Positions 52,612 through 61,086 of a stretch of 64,000 nucleotides of DNA are shown here, piece by piece. How positions within the stretch are numbered: position 1 is the stretch's first letter; every line of letters starts with the position of its first letter. Source of the DNA: Anaeromyxobacter oryzae. GTDB lineage: Bacteria; Myxococcota; Myxococcia; Myxococcales; Anaeromyxobacteraceae. Below the pieces are notes generated by a model. That model made no database searches and had not been told where the DNA came from. It was given only the letters and a program-made list of their open reading frames with translations. Location of the stretch: contig NZ_AP025591.1 of assembly GCF_023169945.1 (NCBI RefSeq), forward strand, positions 952,501 to 1,016,500, in the 5' to 3' direction. A program made the position numbers and the translations under genes.

Positions 52612-53784
52612 ATGGCCCAGTCCCCCAAGGTTCTCCGCAAGAAGTACCTCTCCCGCCCGCCCGTCGAGCCGATGCGGCTCCGGCCCGGGATGACCGTCGA
52701 GGAGCTCGTCGACGTCTACCGCCGCGCCGGCGCGTTCAACGGCGGCCGCCTGGCGGAGGGCTGCGACCTCTTCGGCCGCATGATCGACTCCGGCGCCACG
52801 ATCGCCCTCACCGTCACCGGCGCCATGGCGCCCGCAGGCATGGGCGGCGCGATCCAGGCGATGATCGAGGCGGGCTTCGTCGACCTGGTCGTCTCGACGG
52901 GCGCGAACCTGTACCACGACCTCCACTTCGCCCTGAAGCTCCCGGTCGTCCAGGGTCATTTCCACGTGGACGACAAGGAGCTGTACCGCGCCGGCATCGA
53001 GCGCATCTACGACATCTTCATCACCGAGGACTCGCTCCTCGACACGGACGCCTTCGTCCGCGAGGCGCTCGAGAAGGCGCCGGAGGCGCTCCGCGGCCAC
53101 ATCTCCACGCCGCGGCTGCACCACTACCTCGGCCACCTCGTGAACCAGAACGCGCCGCTCCCCGAGAAGAGCTGGGTCGCGACGGCGGCGAAGTACGACG
53201 TCCCCGTGTTCACCTCCTCCCCGGGCGACTCGTCGATCGGCATGAACGTCGCCGCGATGAAGCTCCGCGGCGGCCAGACCACGATCGACCCGGACCTCGA
53301 CGTGCTCGAGTCCACCGCCATCGTCTACGACGCCGACGTGAACGGCGTCGTCATCCTGGGGGGCGGGTCGCCGAAGAACTTCTACCTGCAGACGCAGCCG
53401 ACGCTCTGGCAGATCCTCGACCTGAACCGCGGCGGCCACGAGTTCGTGCTGCAGATCTCCACGGACTCGCCGCAGTGGGGCGGCCTCTCGGGCGCGACGC
53501 CCTCCGAGGCGATCAGCTGGGGCAAGGTCCAGGCGGAGATGCTGAAGAACCACGTGGTCGTCTACTCGGACACGACGATCGCCGCGCCGCTCGTCTTCGC
53601 GTACGCCCTCTCGACCCGGAAGAAGCGCAAGCCGAAGCGGCTGTTCAAGCGGCTGCCGGAGATGTACGAGGCGCTCCGGAAGGCCCACATGAAGAGACAC
53701 CCGGGCTCGGACGCCCTCCCGGAGATGAAGGAGTCCGGCAAGGCGAAGACGGTCGGCCCCGGCCGCGCCCTTCCCCGCCGCTAG
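52612..53784 (+). CDS. Deoxyhypusine-synthase-family enzyme
   Basis: 390 residues. In eukaryotes and archaea the family moves the aminobutyl group of spermidine to a Lys of eIF5A; bacteria lack that target, and bacterial members act on polyamines (for example homospermidine synthesis) or are uncharacterised. Seen: GAFNGGRLAEGCDLFGRMID, LTVTGAMAPAGMGGAIQAMI, VDLVVSTGANLYHDLHF, FTSSPGDSSIGMNVAAMKL, VILGGGSPKNFYLQTQPTLW, and ATPSEAISWGKVQAEMLKNH, whose Lys aligns with the catalytic Lys. NAD-binding elements are preserved. 15 bp before an agmatinase-family gene, supporting a polyamine role. Confidence 0.9.
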   Translation: MAQSPKVLRKKYLSRPPVEPMRLRPGMTVEELVDVYRRAGAFNGGRLAEGCDLFGRMIDSGATIALTVTGAMAPAGMGGAIQAMIEAGFVDLVVSTGANLYHDLHFALKLPVVQGHFHVDDKELYRAGIERIYDIFITEDSLLDTDAFVREALEKAPEALRGHISTPRLHHYLGHLVNQNAPLPEKSWVATAAKYDVPVFTSSPGDSSIGMNVAAMKLRGGQTTIDPDLDVLESTAIVYDADVNGVVILGGGSPKNFYLQTQPTLWQILDLNRGGHEFVLQISTDSPQWGGLSGATPSEAISWGKVQAEMLKNHVVVYSDTTIAAPLVFAYALSTRKKRKPKRLFKRLPEMYEALRKAHMKRHPGSDALPEMKESGKAKTVGPGRALPRR

Positions 53785-53799
53785 CGCCATACTCCAGGC

Positions 53800-54825
53800 A
53801 TGGCCTTCGATCCCTCCGCCGCTGCGCAGCCCGGCTCCGGCGTCTTCGGGCTGCCCCACTCCGCCGACGAGGCGGCGGTCGTCCTCGTCCCGGTCCCGTT
53901 CGAGGCGACGACGTCCTACGGGGGCGGCGCCGCACGCGGGCCGGAGGCGATCCTCGAGGCGAGCCGGCAGATCGACCTCTTCGACGTGGAGACCGGGCGC
54001 CCGTACGAGGCCGGGATCCACATGCTGCCGATCCCGGAGGACATCGCGCTCCTCGACCGCGAGGCCAGCGCCACCGCGGCGGTGGTGATCGAGGCGGGCG
54101 GGGTCCTCCCGGGCCGGCCCGAGCTCGCGCAGGCGGCGCGCGACGTCGACCGAGCGTGCGAGCGCGTGAACGCGTGGGTCGAGGAGCAGGTCTCGGCGCT
54201 GCTCGCGGGCGGCAAGCAGGTCGGGCTCGTCGGCGGCGACCACTCGACGGCGCTCGGCGCCATCGCGGCCCACGCCCGGCGCTGGCCCGGCCTCGGCGTG
54301 CTGCACGTCGACGCCCACGCGGACCTCCGCGTCGCCTTCGAGGGCTTCACGTACAGCCACGCGTCGGTCCTGTACAACGTCGCGGAGCGCCTCCCGGAGG
54401 TCTCCCGGATCGTGCAGGTCGGGCTCCGGGACCTCTCCGAGGACGAGCACGCGTACGCCGACGCGTCCCGCGGGCGCATCGTCCAGCACGCGGACGCCGA
54501 CCTCGCGCGGGCGCGGTTCGAGGGCGAGAGCTGGGCGGCGCGCGTCCGGAAGATCGTCGAGCCCCTCCCTCGCGACGTCTACGTGTCCTTCGACATCGAC
54601 GGGCTCGACCCGACCCTCTGCCCCCACACCGGCACGCCGGTGCCGGGCGGCCTCTCGTTCCAGGAGGCCGCCTACCTCGTCGCCGCCATCGTCCGGAGCG
54701 GGCGGCGGCTGGTCGGCTTCGACCTCGTCGAGGTCGCGCCTGACCCGAACGGCGGAGAATGGGACGGCAACGTCGGCGCGCGGCTCCTCTACAAGCTCAT
54801 CGGGTGGATGCGGAAGAGCCGCTGA
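53800..54825 (+). CDS. speB: Agmatinase-family ureohydrolase
   Basis: 341 residues. Manganese-dependent hydrolase releasing urea from agmatine or a related guanidine. Metal ligands are all present: GGDHS (145-149), DAHAD (171-175), FDID (264-267). SYGGGAARGPEAILEASRQI and TGTPVPGGLSFQEAAYLVAA are typical. Residues about 80-115 (IALLDREASATAAVVIEAGG) form a slightly longer first part than in E. coli SpeB. It follows the deoxyhypusine-synthase-like gene by 15 bp. Aminopropylagmatine or carboxyaminopropylagmatine is a possible alternative substrate in this context. Confidence 0.88.
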   Translation: MAFDPSAAAQPGSGVFGLPHSADEAAVVLVPVPFEATTSYGGGAARGPEAILEASRQIDLFDVETGRPYEAGIHMLPIPEDIALLDREASATAAVVIEAGGVLPGRPELAQAARDVDRACERVNAWVEEQVSALLAGGKQVGLVGGDHSTALGAIAAHARRWPGLGVLHVDAHADLRVAFEGFTYSHASVLYNVAERLPEVSRIVQVGLRDLSEDEHAYADASRGRIVQHADADLARARFEGESWAARVRKIVEPLPRDVYVSFDIDGLDPTLCPHTGTPVPGGLSFQEAAYLVAAIVRSGRRLVGFDLVEVAPDPNGGEWDGNVGARLLYKLIGWMRKSR

Positions 54826-54847
54826 GTTGCCGGGACACCCCGCGGGC

Positions 54848-55942
54848 ATGACCGTTCAGGGTGTGAAGAGCATCCAGCAGCGGCTCGAGGAAGGCGTCCC
54901 GGTCCTCACCCCCCGGCAGATCTTCGACCGGCTCTCGCGGTTCGTCGTCGGGCAGGAGCGCGCGAAGCGCGCGCTCTCGGTCGCGGCGTACAACCACCTG
55001 AAGCGGGTCGCGATGCGGCGCGGACGGCGGAGCGGGGCCCCGCTCGTCCGCAAGTCGAACGTGCTGCTCATCGGTCCGACGGGCTGCGGCAAGACCCACC
55101 TCGCCCGCCACCTCGCCCAGATCCTCGACGTGCCCCTGCACGTGGCGGACGCCACCGAGTTCACCGAGGCCGGCTACTACGGCAAGGACGTGGAGGTGAT
55201 GATCGCCGAGCTGCTCGTGAAGGCGAACCACTCGGTCGAGGAGGCGCAGCGCGGCATCGTCTTCGTGGACGAGGTGGACAAGATCGCCCGCCGGAGCCTC
55301 GGCCCGAAGAACGGCGCCGGCATCCGGGACATCGGCGGCGAGGGGGTCCAGCAGGCGCTCCTGAAGCTGCTCGAGGGCCGCGAGGTGCTCGTCCCGCTGA
55401 GCCTCTCCCAGCACTGGGCGCGGCAGGACTCGATCCCGGTGGACACGACCGACATCCTCTTCGTCTGCGCCGGCACGTTCTCCGACGTCTACGCCTACGG
55501 CGCGGAGGGACGCAGCGTCGGCTTCGGCGCGCGCGACGCGCGCCGGCGGGCGCGCCCGATCCGCCAGAAGGAGCTCCTCGAGTACGGCATGCTCGCCGAG
55601 TTCCTGGGACGGCTACCCGTCACGGTGCAGCTGGACGAGCTCGGTCCGGAGGAGCTGCTCGAGGTCCTCACGGGGCCTCCGGACGCCGTCGTCCGCGAGG
55701 TGAAGGAGCTGCTCGCGGCGGACGGGGTCGACGTCTCGTTCTCCGACGGTGGGCTCCGGGAGATCGTCCGGTTCGCGTCGGAGCGGGGCGCCGGCGCGCG
55801 CGGGCTCCGCGCCGTCGTGGAGGAGGTCGTCGCGGATCTGCTCTTCGAGGCGCCGGAGCGGCGCGGCACGCGGGTCACGGTGGACGCACCGTACGTGCGG
55901 CGCCGCGTCGACCGGATCGATCCCGCTTCGCTCCGCGACTGA
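54848..55942 (+). CDS. ClpX-like AAA+ ATPase lacking the zinc-binding domain
   Basis: 364 residues from ATG 54848 (TTG at 54827 possible), against about 420 for ClpX. ClpX unfolds proteins for ClpP. Seen: LTPRQIFDRLSRFVVGQERA, Walker A GPTGCGKT (76-83), pore loop GYYG (109-112, usually GYVG), Walker B VFVDEVDKIARR (138-149), GGEGVQQALLKLLEG, YGMLAEFLGRLPVTVQLDEL, and sensor-2 GARGLRAVVEE. The IGF loop that docks on ClpP reads VGF (RSVGFGARDA). No four-Cys zinc domain precedes it. It starts 22 bp after speB, so it is probably co-transcribed with the polyamine genes. Confidence 0.85.
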   Translation: MTVQGVKSIQQRLEEGVPVLTPRQIFDRLSRFVVGQERAKRALSVAAYNHLKRVAMRRGRRSGAPLVRKSNVLLIGPTGCGKTHLARHLAQILDVPLHVADATEFTEAGYYGKDVEVMIAELLVKANHSVEEAQRGIVFVDEVDKIARRSLGPKNGAGIRDIGGEGVQQALLKLLEGREVLVPLSLSQHWARQDSIPVDTTDILFVCAGTFSDVYAYGAEGRSVGFGARDARRRARPIRQKELLEYGMLAEFLGRLPVTVQLDELGPEELLEVLTGPPDAVVREVKELLAADGVDVSFSDGGLREIVRFASERGAGARGLRAVVEEVVADLLFEAPERRGTRVTVDAPYVRRRVDRIDPASLRD

Positions 55943-55947
55943 CGCGC

Positions 55948-56670
55948 TCAGCGGATGGCGGTCGCCCGATCCCGCGCCGCGGCGCGCGCGCGGATCCGCT
56001 CCACGATCCGCGCGACATCGGGATCCTCCAGGGCGCGCTCGAGCTCGCCGGGATCCGCCTCCCGCTCGCCGTCGACGAGCGTCCGGACGCGCGGATCCTC
56101 GAGCAGCCGCTGCGCCTCGGGATCCCGGCCGAGCTCACCGGCGCGCTCGGCGTCGCGCGCGGCGCGCAGCGCCCGCTCCAGCGCGCGGGCCGCGCCGGGA
56201 TCGATCCGGAGCAGCAGGTTGTGATCCCGCGCGAGCGCCGCGAGGTCGCTCGCGGCGAGCTCGCGGCGGAGCCGGGGCGGACCGGGCACCGCCCTGCCCG
56301 CGAGGAGCGCGGCCGAGAGCAGCACCCACACCATCAGCGCCGCCTTCGCGCCGCCGAGCAGCGCGCCGGCGCCGCGGTCGGCCGGCCCGCGCACGACGCG
56401 TGCGAGGCCGGTCGCGCGGAGCGCGAGCGCCCCGAGCAGCGTCGCGAGGGCGAAGACCCCGAGGAAGAGGACGGCCGAGGCGCCCGCGCGCGCGAGGAAC
56501 GCCGGCACCGAGCGGGCGAAGCCGGCGGCCACCGGGGGCCCGAGGTGGCGCGCCGCGAGCCACCCGAGGACGGCGGCGCCGAGCTGCACGAGCTGGCGCA
56601 GCGCGCCGCTCGTCGCGCCGAGGATCGCCACGGCGGCGAGGAGCGCGAGCGCGAGGAGGTCGAGGAGCAC
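55948..56670 (-). CDS. CvpA-family membrane protein
   Basis: 240 residues. Four N-terminal helices from VLLDLLALALLAAVAILGAT, then LVQLGAAVLGWLAARHLGPP and LARAGASAVLFLGVFALATL, ending near residue 120 with GALLGGAKAALMVWVLLSAA, which matches the CvpA pattern. The last about 110 residues are charged helices rich in Arg/Glu/Ala. GTG start at 56670, 5 bp after the J-protein stop. CvpA is linked to colicin V export and envelope stress in E. coli; here its role is unknown. Confidence 0.75.
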   Translation of the reverse strand: MLLDLLALALLAAVAILGATSGALRQLVQLGAAVLGWLAARHLGPPVAAGFARSVPAFLARAGASAVLFLGVFALATLLGALALRATGLARVVRGPADRGAGALLGGAKAALMVWVLLSAALLAGRAVPGPPRLRRELAASDLAALARDHNLLLRIDPGAARALERALRAARDAERAGELGRDPEAQRLLEDPRVRTLVDGEREADPGELERALEDPDVARIVERIRARAAARDRATAIR

Positions 56671-56675
56671 GCGGC

Positions 56676-57239
56676 CTACTTGATCCGGTAGTCGCCCTTC
56701 GGGCGTCGCTTCTCGACCTCGACGGTGACCAACGCGAGCTGCTCCTTGAACTTCGGGTTGGCGGGCTCGTACATGAGCGCGCTCTTCAGGGACCGCTCCG
56801 CGGCCTCCCACCGGCCGGCCTGGATCTCGGTGAGCGCCGCCGCGTAGAACTTCCGCCCGTTCGGCGTCTGCCCGAACTGCTCCTCGATCTTCTTCTTCTG
56901 CTCCTCCTTCACCTGCGCCTCCTCGGCCTCGGTGAAGCGGAGCTTCCGAGCGCGGTCCGGCCCGGTGATGTCCTGCAGGTACCGGACCCGCTTCCGGTCG
57001 TCGCGGAGCACCGTGTACGCCTCGTTCACCCGCCGGTAGACGCGGCCGACGAGCTCCCGGATCTCGGCGCTCGGCACGGCCGCGTAGCGGTCGGGGTGGA
57101 ACGCGCGCGACTCGCGGTAGTACGCGGCCTTGATGTCGGCGGGCGTGGCGCTCTGCGGGATCTTGAGGACCCCGTAGTAGTCGAGCTGGTCGAGGGCCGC
57201 GGCGAGCGCCTCCACCTCGATGAGGAACTGGGCGTCCAA
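56676..57239 (-). CDS. J-domain protein with C-terminal TPR-like region
   Basis: 187 residues. J domain at residues about 18-90: DQLDYYGVLKIPQSATPADI, KAAYYRESRAFHPDRYA with the HPD motif, and VNEAYTVLRDDRKRVRYLQD. A charged linker (AQVKEEQKKKIEEQ) leads to a TPR-like pair (RKFYAAALTEIQAGRWEAAE, RSLKSALMYEPANPKFKEQL). There is no Gly/Phe or zinc region, so this is a type III J-protein, likely a dedicated partner of the Hsp70 36 bp upstream. Starts with TTG at 57239. Confidence 0.88.
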   Translation of the reverse strand: MDAQFLIEVEALAAALDQLDYYGVLKIPQSATPADIKAAYYRESRAFHPDRYAAVPSAEIRELVGRVYRRVNEAYTVLRDDRKRVRYLQDITGPDRARKLRFTEAEEAQVKEEQKKKIEEQFGQTPNGRKFYAAALTEIQAGRWEAAERSLKSALMYEPANPKFKEQLALVTVEVEKRRPKGDYRIK

Positions 57240-57275
57240 GCTCTGCCTCCCGGAGCGTGCGGTCTTCGCGGCCGC

Positions 57276-58886
57276 CTACGCGGCCCGCGATCCGCGCGCC
57301 AGCTCCATCTCGGCGTTGTCGTCGATCGCCTTCTGGAGGTCACCCTCGGAGAGGCCGGACGACAGGCTGATGGTGGTCGAGGTCTTCTGGCCGGTCTCGA
57401 GGTCGGTCGCGGAGACGTTCACGATGCCGTTCGAGTCGATCTCGAAGGTCACCTGGATCTGCACCTCGCCGCGGTAGCCGATACGGAAGCCGGTGAACTC
57501 GAACTCGCCGAGCAGCTCGCACCCGTCGGCGCGGTTCGACTCCCCCTGGTAGACGCGGATGCGCACCCGGTCCTGGCCGTCGCGGCTCGTGGTGAACGTC
57601 TTCGACTTCTCGATGGGGATGGGCGTGTTCTTCTCGATGATCCGCTCGGTGAAGCCGCCCACCGTGCCGACCCGCAGCGAGAGCGGCGTCACGTCGAGGA
57701 GGTAGCTCGCCTGGCCGAGCTCGGCGGCGCTCGTCGAGAGGAGCGCGCTCGCCTGGATCGCGGCGCCGAGCGCGACGACCTCGTCCGGATCGACGCCGGT
57801 CATCGGCTCCTTCTGGAAGTAGTGGCGGACGCTGTTCCGGATGATCGGCAGGCGGGTCGGCCCGCCGACGAGGATCACCGCGTCGACGTCCGAGGCGGTG
57901 AGCCGCGCGGACTGGAGCGCCTCGTCGCAGACCTTGAACGTCCGCTGCACGAGGTCCATCACCATCCGGTTGAACTGGTCCTGCGTGAGCTTGTGGACGA
58001 GGTCGAGCACCTCGCCCTCCGGCGACTGGCAGATCCCCGTGACCAGGATCTCGGCCGCGCCGTCGCGGCCGACCTCGATCTTGGCGCGCTCGCCGGCCTC
58101 CTTGAGCATCTGGAGGCAGAACTTGTTCTGGCGGAGATCGAGCCCGTGCTTCGCGAGGAAGTCGTCGGCGAGCCACGCCATGATCCGGTCGTCGAAGTCG
58201 TCGCCGCCGAGGTACGTGTCACCGGCGGTGGAGAGCACCTCGAAGACGTCCTTGCCGATCTCGAGGATCGAGACGTCGAACGTGCCGCCGCCGAGGTCGT
58301 ACACGCAGATCTTCTGGTTGATGTCCTTCCCGAACCCGTAGGCCAGCGCGGCCGCGGTGGGCTCGTTGATGATGCGGAGCACCTCGAGGCCGGCGATCTT
58401 CCCGGCGTCCTTCGTGGCCTGCCGCTGGTTGTCGTTGAAGTAGGCGGGGCAGGTGACGACCGCCTTCGTGACCTCGCGGCCGAGCGCCGTCTCGGCGATC
58501 GCCTTCATCTCCTTCAGGACCAGCGCCGAGATCTCCGGGATCGCGAAGATCCGGTCCTTCACGCCGATGCGGACCGAGTTGTTCGGCCCCTCGACGATCC
58601 GGTACGGCATCACCGCCTGCGCCTTCTTCACCTCGTCGGAGAAGAAGAACCGGCCGATGAGGCGCTTCGCCGAGTAGACGGTGTTCTCGGCGTTCGTGAT
58701 GATGTTCTTCTTGGCGTCGTTCCCGACCAGGACGGTCCCGTCCTCCAGGAAGGACACCACCGAGGCGTGCGTCCGCTCCCCCCATTCGTTCGGGAGCACG
58801 GCAGGGGCGGTCCCCGCCCCCTGAACGGACGCCACGCAGCTGTAGCTCGTACCGAGGTCGATTCCGACGGCGATGTCGTCGCTCAT
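57276..58886 (-). CDS. Short Hsp70 (DnaK) paralogue
   Basis: 536 residues, about 80-100 shorter than canonical DnaK. The ATPase domain is intact: [74 protein letters not shown], and [20 protein letters not shown]. The linker is [15 protein letters not shown] (DVTPLSL instead of DVTPLSLG-IET) and the substrate-binding beta domain is complete through [16 protein letters not shown]. The helical lid is nearly absent: only about 30 residues follow ([19 protein letters not shown]). Main DnaK with grpE and dnaJ is not here. M. xanthus has a motility-related Hsp70 homologue (SglK); equivalence is possible but unproven. Confidence 0.92.
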   Translation of the reverse strand: MSDDIAVGIDLGTSYSCVASVQGAGTAPAVLPNEWGERTHASVVSFLEDGTVLVGNDAKKNIITNAENTVYSAKRLIGRFFFSDEVKKAQAVMPYRIVEGPNNSVRIGVKDRIFAIPEISALVLKEMKAIAETALGREVTKAVVTCPAYFNDNQRQATKDAGKIAGLEVLRIINEPTAAALAYGFGKDINQKICVYDLGGGTFDVSILEIGKDVFEVLSTAGDTYLGGDDFDDRIMAWLADDFLAKHGLDLRQNKFCLQMLKEAGERAKIEVGRDGAAEILVTGICQSPEGEVLDLVHKLTQDQFNRMVMDLVQRTFKVCDEALQSARLTASDVDAVILVGGPTRLPIIRNSVRHYFQKEPMTGVDPDEVVALGAAIQASALLSTSAAELGQASYLLDVTPLSLRVGTVGGFTERIIEKNTPIPIEKSKTFTTSRDGQDRVRIRVYQGESNRADGCELLGEFEFTGFRIGYRGEVQIQVTFEIDSNGIVNVSATDLETGQKTSTTISLSSGLSEGDLQKAIDDNAEMELARGSRAA

Positions 58887-59089
58887 GGGAGGGTGCGATC
58901 CCAGCGGTTTCGCCGGGTTAGCGCATCCTAGCGGCGGCGTCGGGACCCTGTCAAACCACCGTTTCGCAGGCCGGACGCCGGCCGGACGCTCGGAGGGGGA
59001 AGGATGTCCGCGTCGGAGCGGGCCGTTATTACTGTTTGGGTGGCGAGAGACGCTTCCGCCCCCGCCACGCCACCGCGGAAAGGAACTCC

Positions 59090-59935
59090 ATGGGCGCGCT
59101 CGTCGCCATCCTCCAGAGCGATCCCAACCTGATGCGCTGTCAGGTCGACCGGCTCAAGTCCCATGTCTCGCTGCAGGACGGGGACGTCGCGCCGGATGCG
59201 TACGGCTTCGCTTACTACCAGGCCGGGAACGTGCTGCTCGGGAAACGGCCCAGCGGGGCGTCGCACCTGCTGTCCTTGCCGGAGCTCGTCGGACGGATCG
59301 AGTCCGAGGCGCTGGTCGCGCACGCGCGGCGCGCGACGATCGGGAAGACGAAGGACGAGAACACGCACCCGTTCCGCTACCGGAAGTGGGTGTTCGCCCA
59401 CGACGGGACCATCGAGGGCTTCGACCGCGTCCGGCCGCGGCTCGTCGCCACGCTCCCGGACCACCTCCGCCGCTCGATCATGGGCGACACCGACTCCGAG
59501 GTGGCGTTCATGGCGTTCGTGAAGCTCCTGAAGGACGAGAACGCCGTCGACGACCTCGAGCTCGACGCGCAGACCGCGGGGCGCGCGCTCGGGCGGACCG
59601 TGAAGCAGATCGAGGCGCTGTGCCGCGAGGTCGGCGCGCAGAAGCCGTCTCGCCTCAACTTCGTCGCGACGAACGGCCGCGTCCTCGTGGCGACGCGCCG
59701 CGGCGGCCCGCTCTTCTACGCGCTGCTCGAGGGCATCGTTCCGTGCGCGCTGGACGAGATCACCGTGGACACGCCCGAGAGCGATCCGCGCGTCCGCCCG
59801 CACCGCCGGGTGAAGGCGGTCTGCTTCGCCTCGCGGCTCGCGGCGCCGAACGGGTTCATCGAGGTGCCGGACGGCAGCGTCGTCTCGGTGAGCCGGACGC
59901 TCCAGGTCTCCGTCTCGTCGCTGAACGTGTCGTAG
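59090..59935 (+). CDS. Class II glutamine amidotransferase-fold protein lacking the catalytic Cys
   Basis: 281 residues. Fold recognised from LVAHARRATIGKTKDENTHP-FRYRKWVFAHDGTIEGFDRV, SIMGDTDSEVAFMAFVKLL, and SRLNFVATNGRVLVATRRGG. In active enzymes Cys follows the initiator Met and is the nucleophile; here the start is MGALVAIL, and the first Cys is at 17. ATG 59090 has AAAGGAA 7 bases upstream, and no in-frame start puts a Cys second. The HDG and DTDS segments that bind glutamine remain. It may be a non-catalytic sensor or use another chemistry. Diverges from the Hsp70 gene. Confidence 0.8.
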   Translation: MGALVAILQSDPNLMRCQVDRLKSHVSLQDGDVAPDAYGFAYYQAGNVLLGKRPSGASHLLSLPELVGRIESEALVAHARRATIGKTKDENTHPFRYRKWVFAHDGTIEGFDRVRPRLVATLPDHLRRSIMGDTDSEVAFMAFVKLLKDENAVDDLELDAQTAGRALGRTVKQIEALCREVGAQKPSRLNFVATNGRVLVATRRGGPLFYALLEGIVPCALDEITVDTPESDPRVRPHRRVKAVCFASRLAAPNGFIEVPDGSVVSVSRTLQVSVSSLNVS

Positions 59936-59969
59936 CGGGCGCCCCGGCGGCGAGGCGCCGCCGCCGAAG

Positions 59970-61019
59970 CTAGACCAGCCCCCACGGGCGCGGGAAGAAC
60001 AGCTCCTGCCACGTGGCGAGCGCGAACCGGTCCGTCATGCCGGAGAGCCAGTCGGTGACGGCGCGCTCGACGGGCTCTCCGTCCCGGCGCACGACGCCGT
60101 ACCGTGCGGCGAGCCGCGCCGGGTCCTCGAGGCACCAGACCCAGAGGTCGCGCAGGATCCGCTGCGCCTTCACGAACTCGTCGTGCACGACCGGGTTCTC
60201 GTAGACGCGCGCGTACAGGAAGTCGCGGAGCGCGAGCAGCGCCGCGTGGACGTCCGGCGTCATCTCGATGTGGCCGCCGCCGTCGAGGTCCGAGCCGTGG
60301 ATCACGTCGTGGACGAGGGTGCGGAACCACGCGGACCGGCTGTCGCCGAGCACCCTCCGGATCCCGGCGGGCACGTCGTCCGCGCCGAAGAGCCCGGCGC
60401 GGAGGGCGTCGTCGAGGTCGTGGTTCACGTACGCCACGATGTCCGCGATGCGGACGATCTCGGCCTCGAGGGTGAGCGCCTTCTCACCCGAGCCCCTGAG
60501 TAGGACGTTCCCCCTGCCCTTCGAGTGGCGGAGGATCCCGTCGCGCACCTCCGCGGTGAGGTTCAGGCCGCGGCCGTCGTTCTCCAGCACCTCGACCACG
60601 CGGACGGACTGCACGACGTGGTGGAAGCCGCCCGGCACCACCTCGTTCAGGACCCGCTCGCCTGCGTGCCCGAACGGCGTGTGGCCGAGGTCGTGACCCA
60701 TCACGATCGCCTCGACCAGCATCTCGTTCAGCCGGAGCGCCCGCGCGATGGAGCGCGCGACCTGTGCGACCTCCAGCGTGTGGGTGAGCCGGGTGCGATA
60801 GTGGTCGCCGCGAGGCGCGAGGAAGACCTGCGTCTTCCCGGCGAGCCGCCGGAACGCCTTGCAGTGGATGAGCCGGTCGCGGTCGCGCTGGAACACCGGG
60901 CGCTCGACGTCGGGCTCCTCCGGGCGCTCCCGCCCGCGGCTCCGCGACGACCGCGCGGCGCGGGGGTGCAGGGTCTCGTCCTCGAGCGCCTCCAGCATCT
61001 CCCGGATGGATCCGCGCAT
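59970..61019 (-). CDS. dgt: dGTPase-like HD-domain nucleotidohydrolase
   Basis: 349 residues. Hydrolyses dNTPs to deoxynucleosides and triphosphate in characterised homologues. HD-domain residues in order: YRTRLTHTLEVAQVARSIAR, EAIVMGHDLGHTPFGHAGER, and a later Asp in AEIVRIADIVAYVNHDLDDA. The N-terminal DRDRLIHCKAFRRLAGKTQV is standard. Length is at the short end of the family. Converges on the amidotransferase-fold gene with 34 bp between stops. Confidence 0.9.
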   Translation of the reverse strand: MRGSIREMLEALEDETLHPRAARSSRSRGRERPEEPDVERPVFQRDRDRLIHCKAFRRLAGKTQVFLAPRGDHYRTRLTHTLEVAQVARSIARALRLNEMLVEAIVMGHDLGHTPFGHAGERVLNEVVPGGFHHVVQSVRVVEVLENDGRGLNLTAEVRDGILRHSKGRGNVLLRGSGEKALTLEAEIVRIADIVAYVNHDLDDALRAGLFGADDVPAGIRRVLGDSRSAWFRTLVHDVIHGSDLDGGGHIEMTPDVHAALLALRDFLYARVYENPVVHDEFVKAQRILRDLWVWCLEDPARLAARYGVVRRDGEPVERAVTDWLSGMTDRFALATWQELFFPRPWGLV

Positions 61020-61086
61020 CGCCGCTCCCGCCGTCGGCGCGCCGCCTTCGCGCGCGCTCCCTTCGTAGCGCCACGGCGCCCGGCTG

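Noticed and set aside
55749..58931. 1060-codon plus-strand open frame opposite cvpA, the J-protein and Hsp70
   Set aside because: Spans three genes with clear homology on the other strand; no recognisable sequence of its own.
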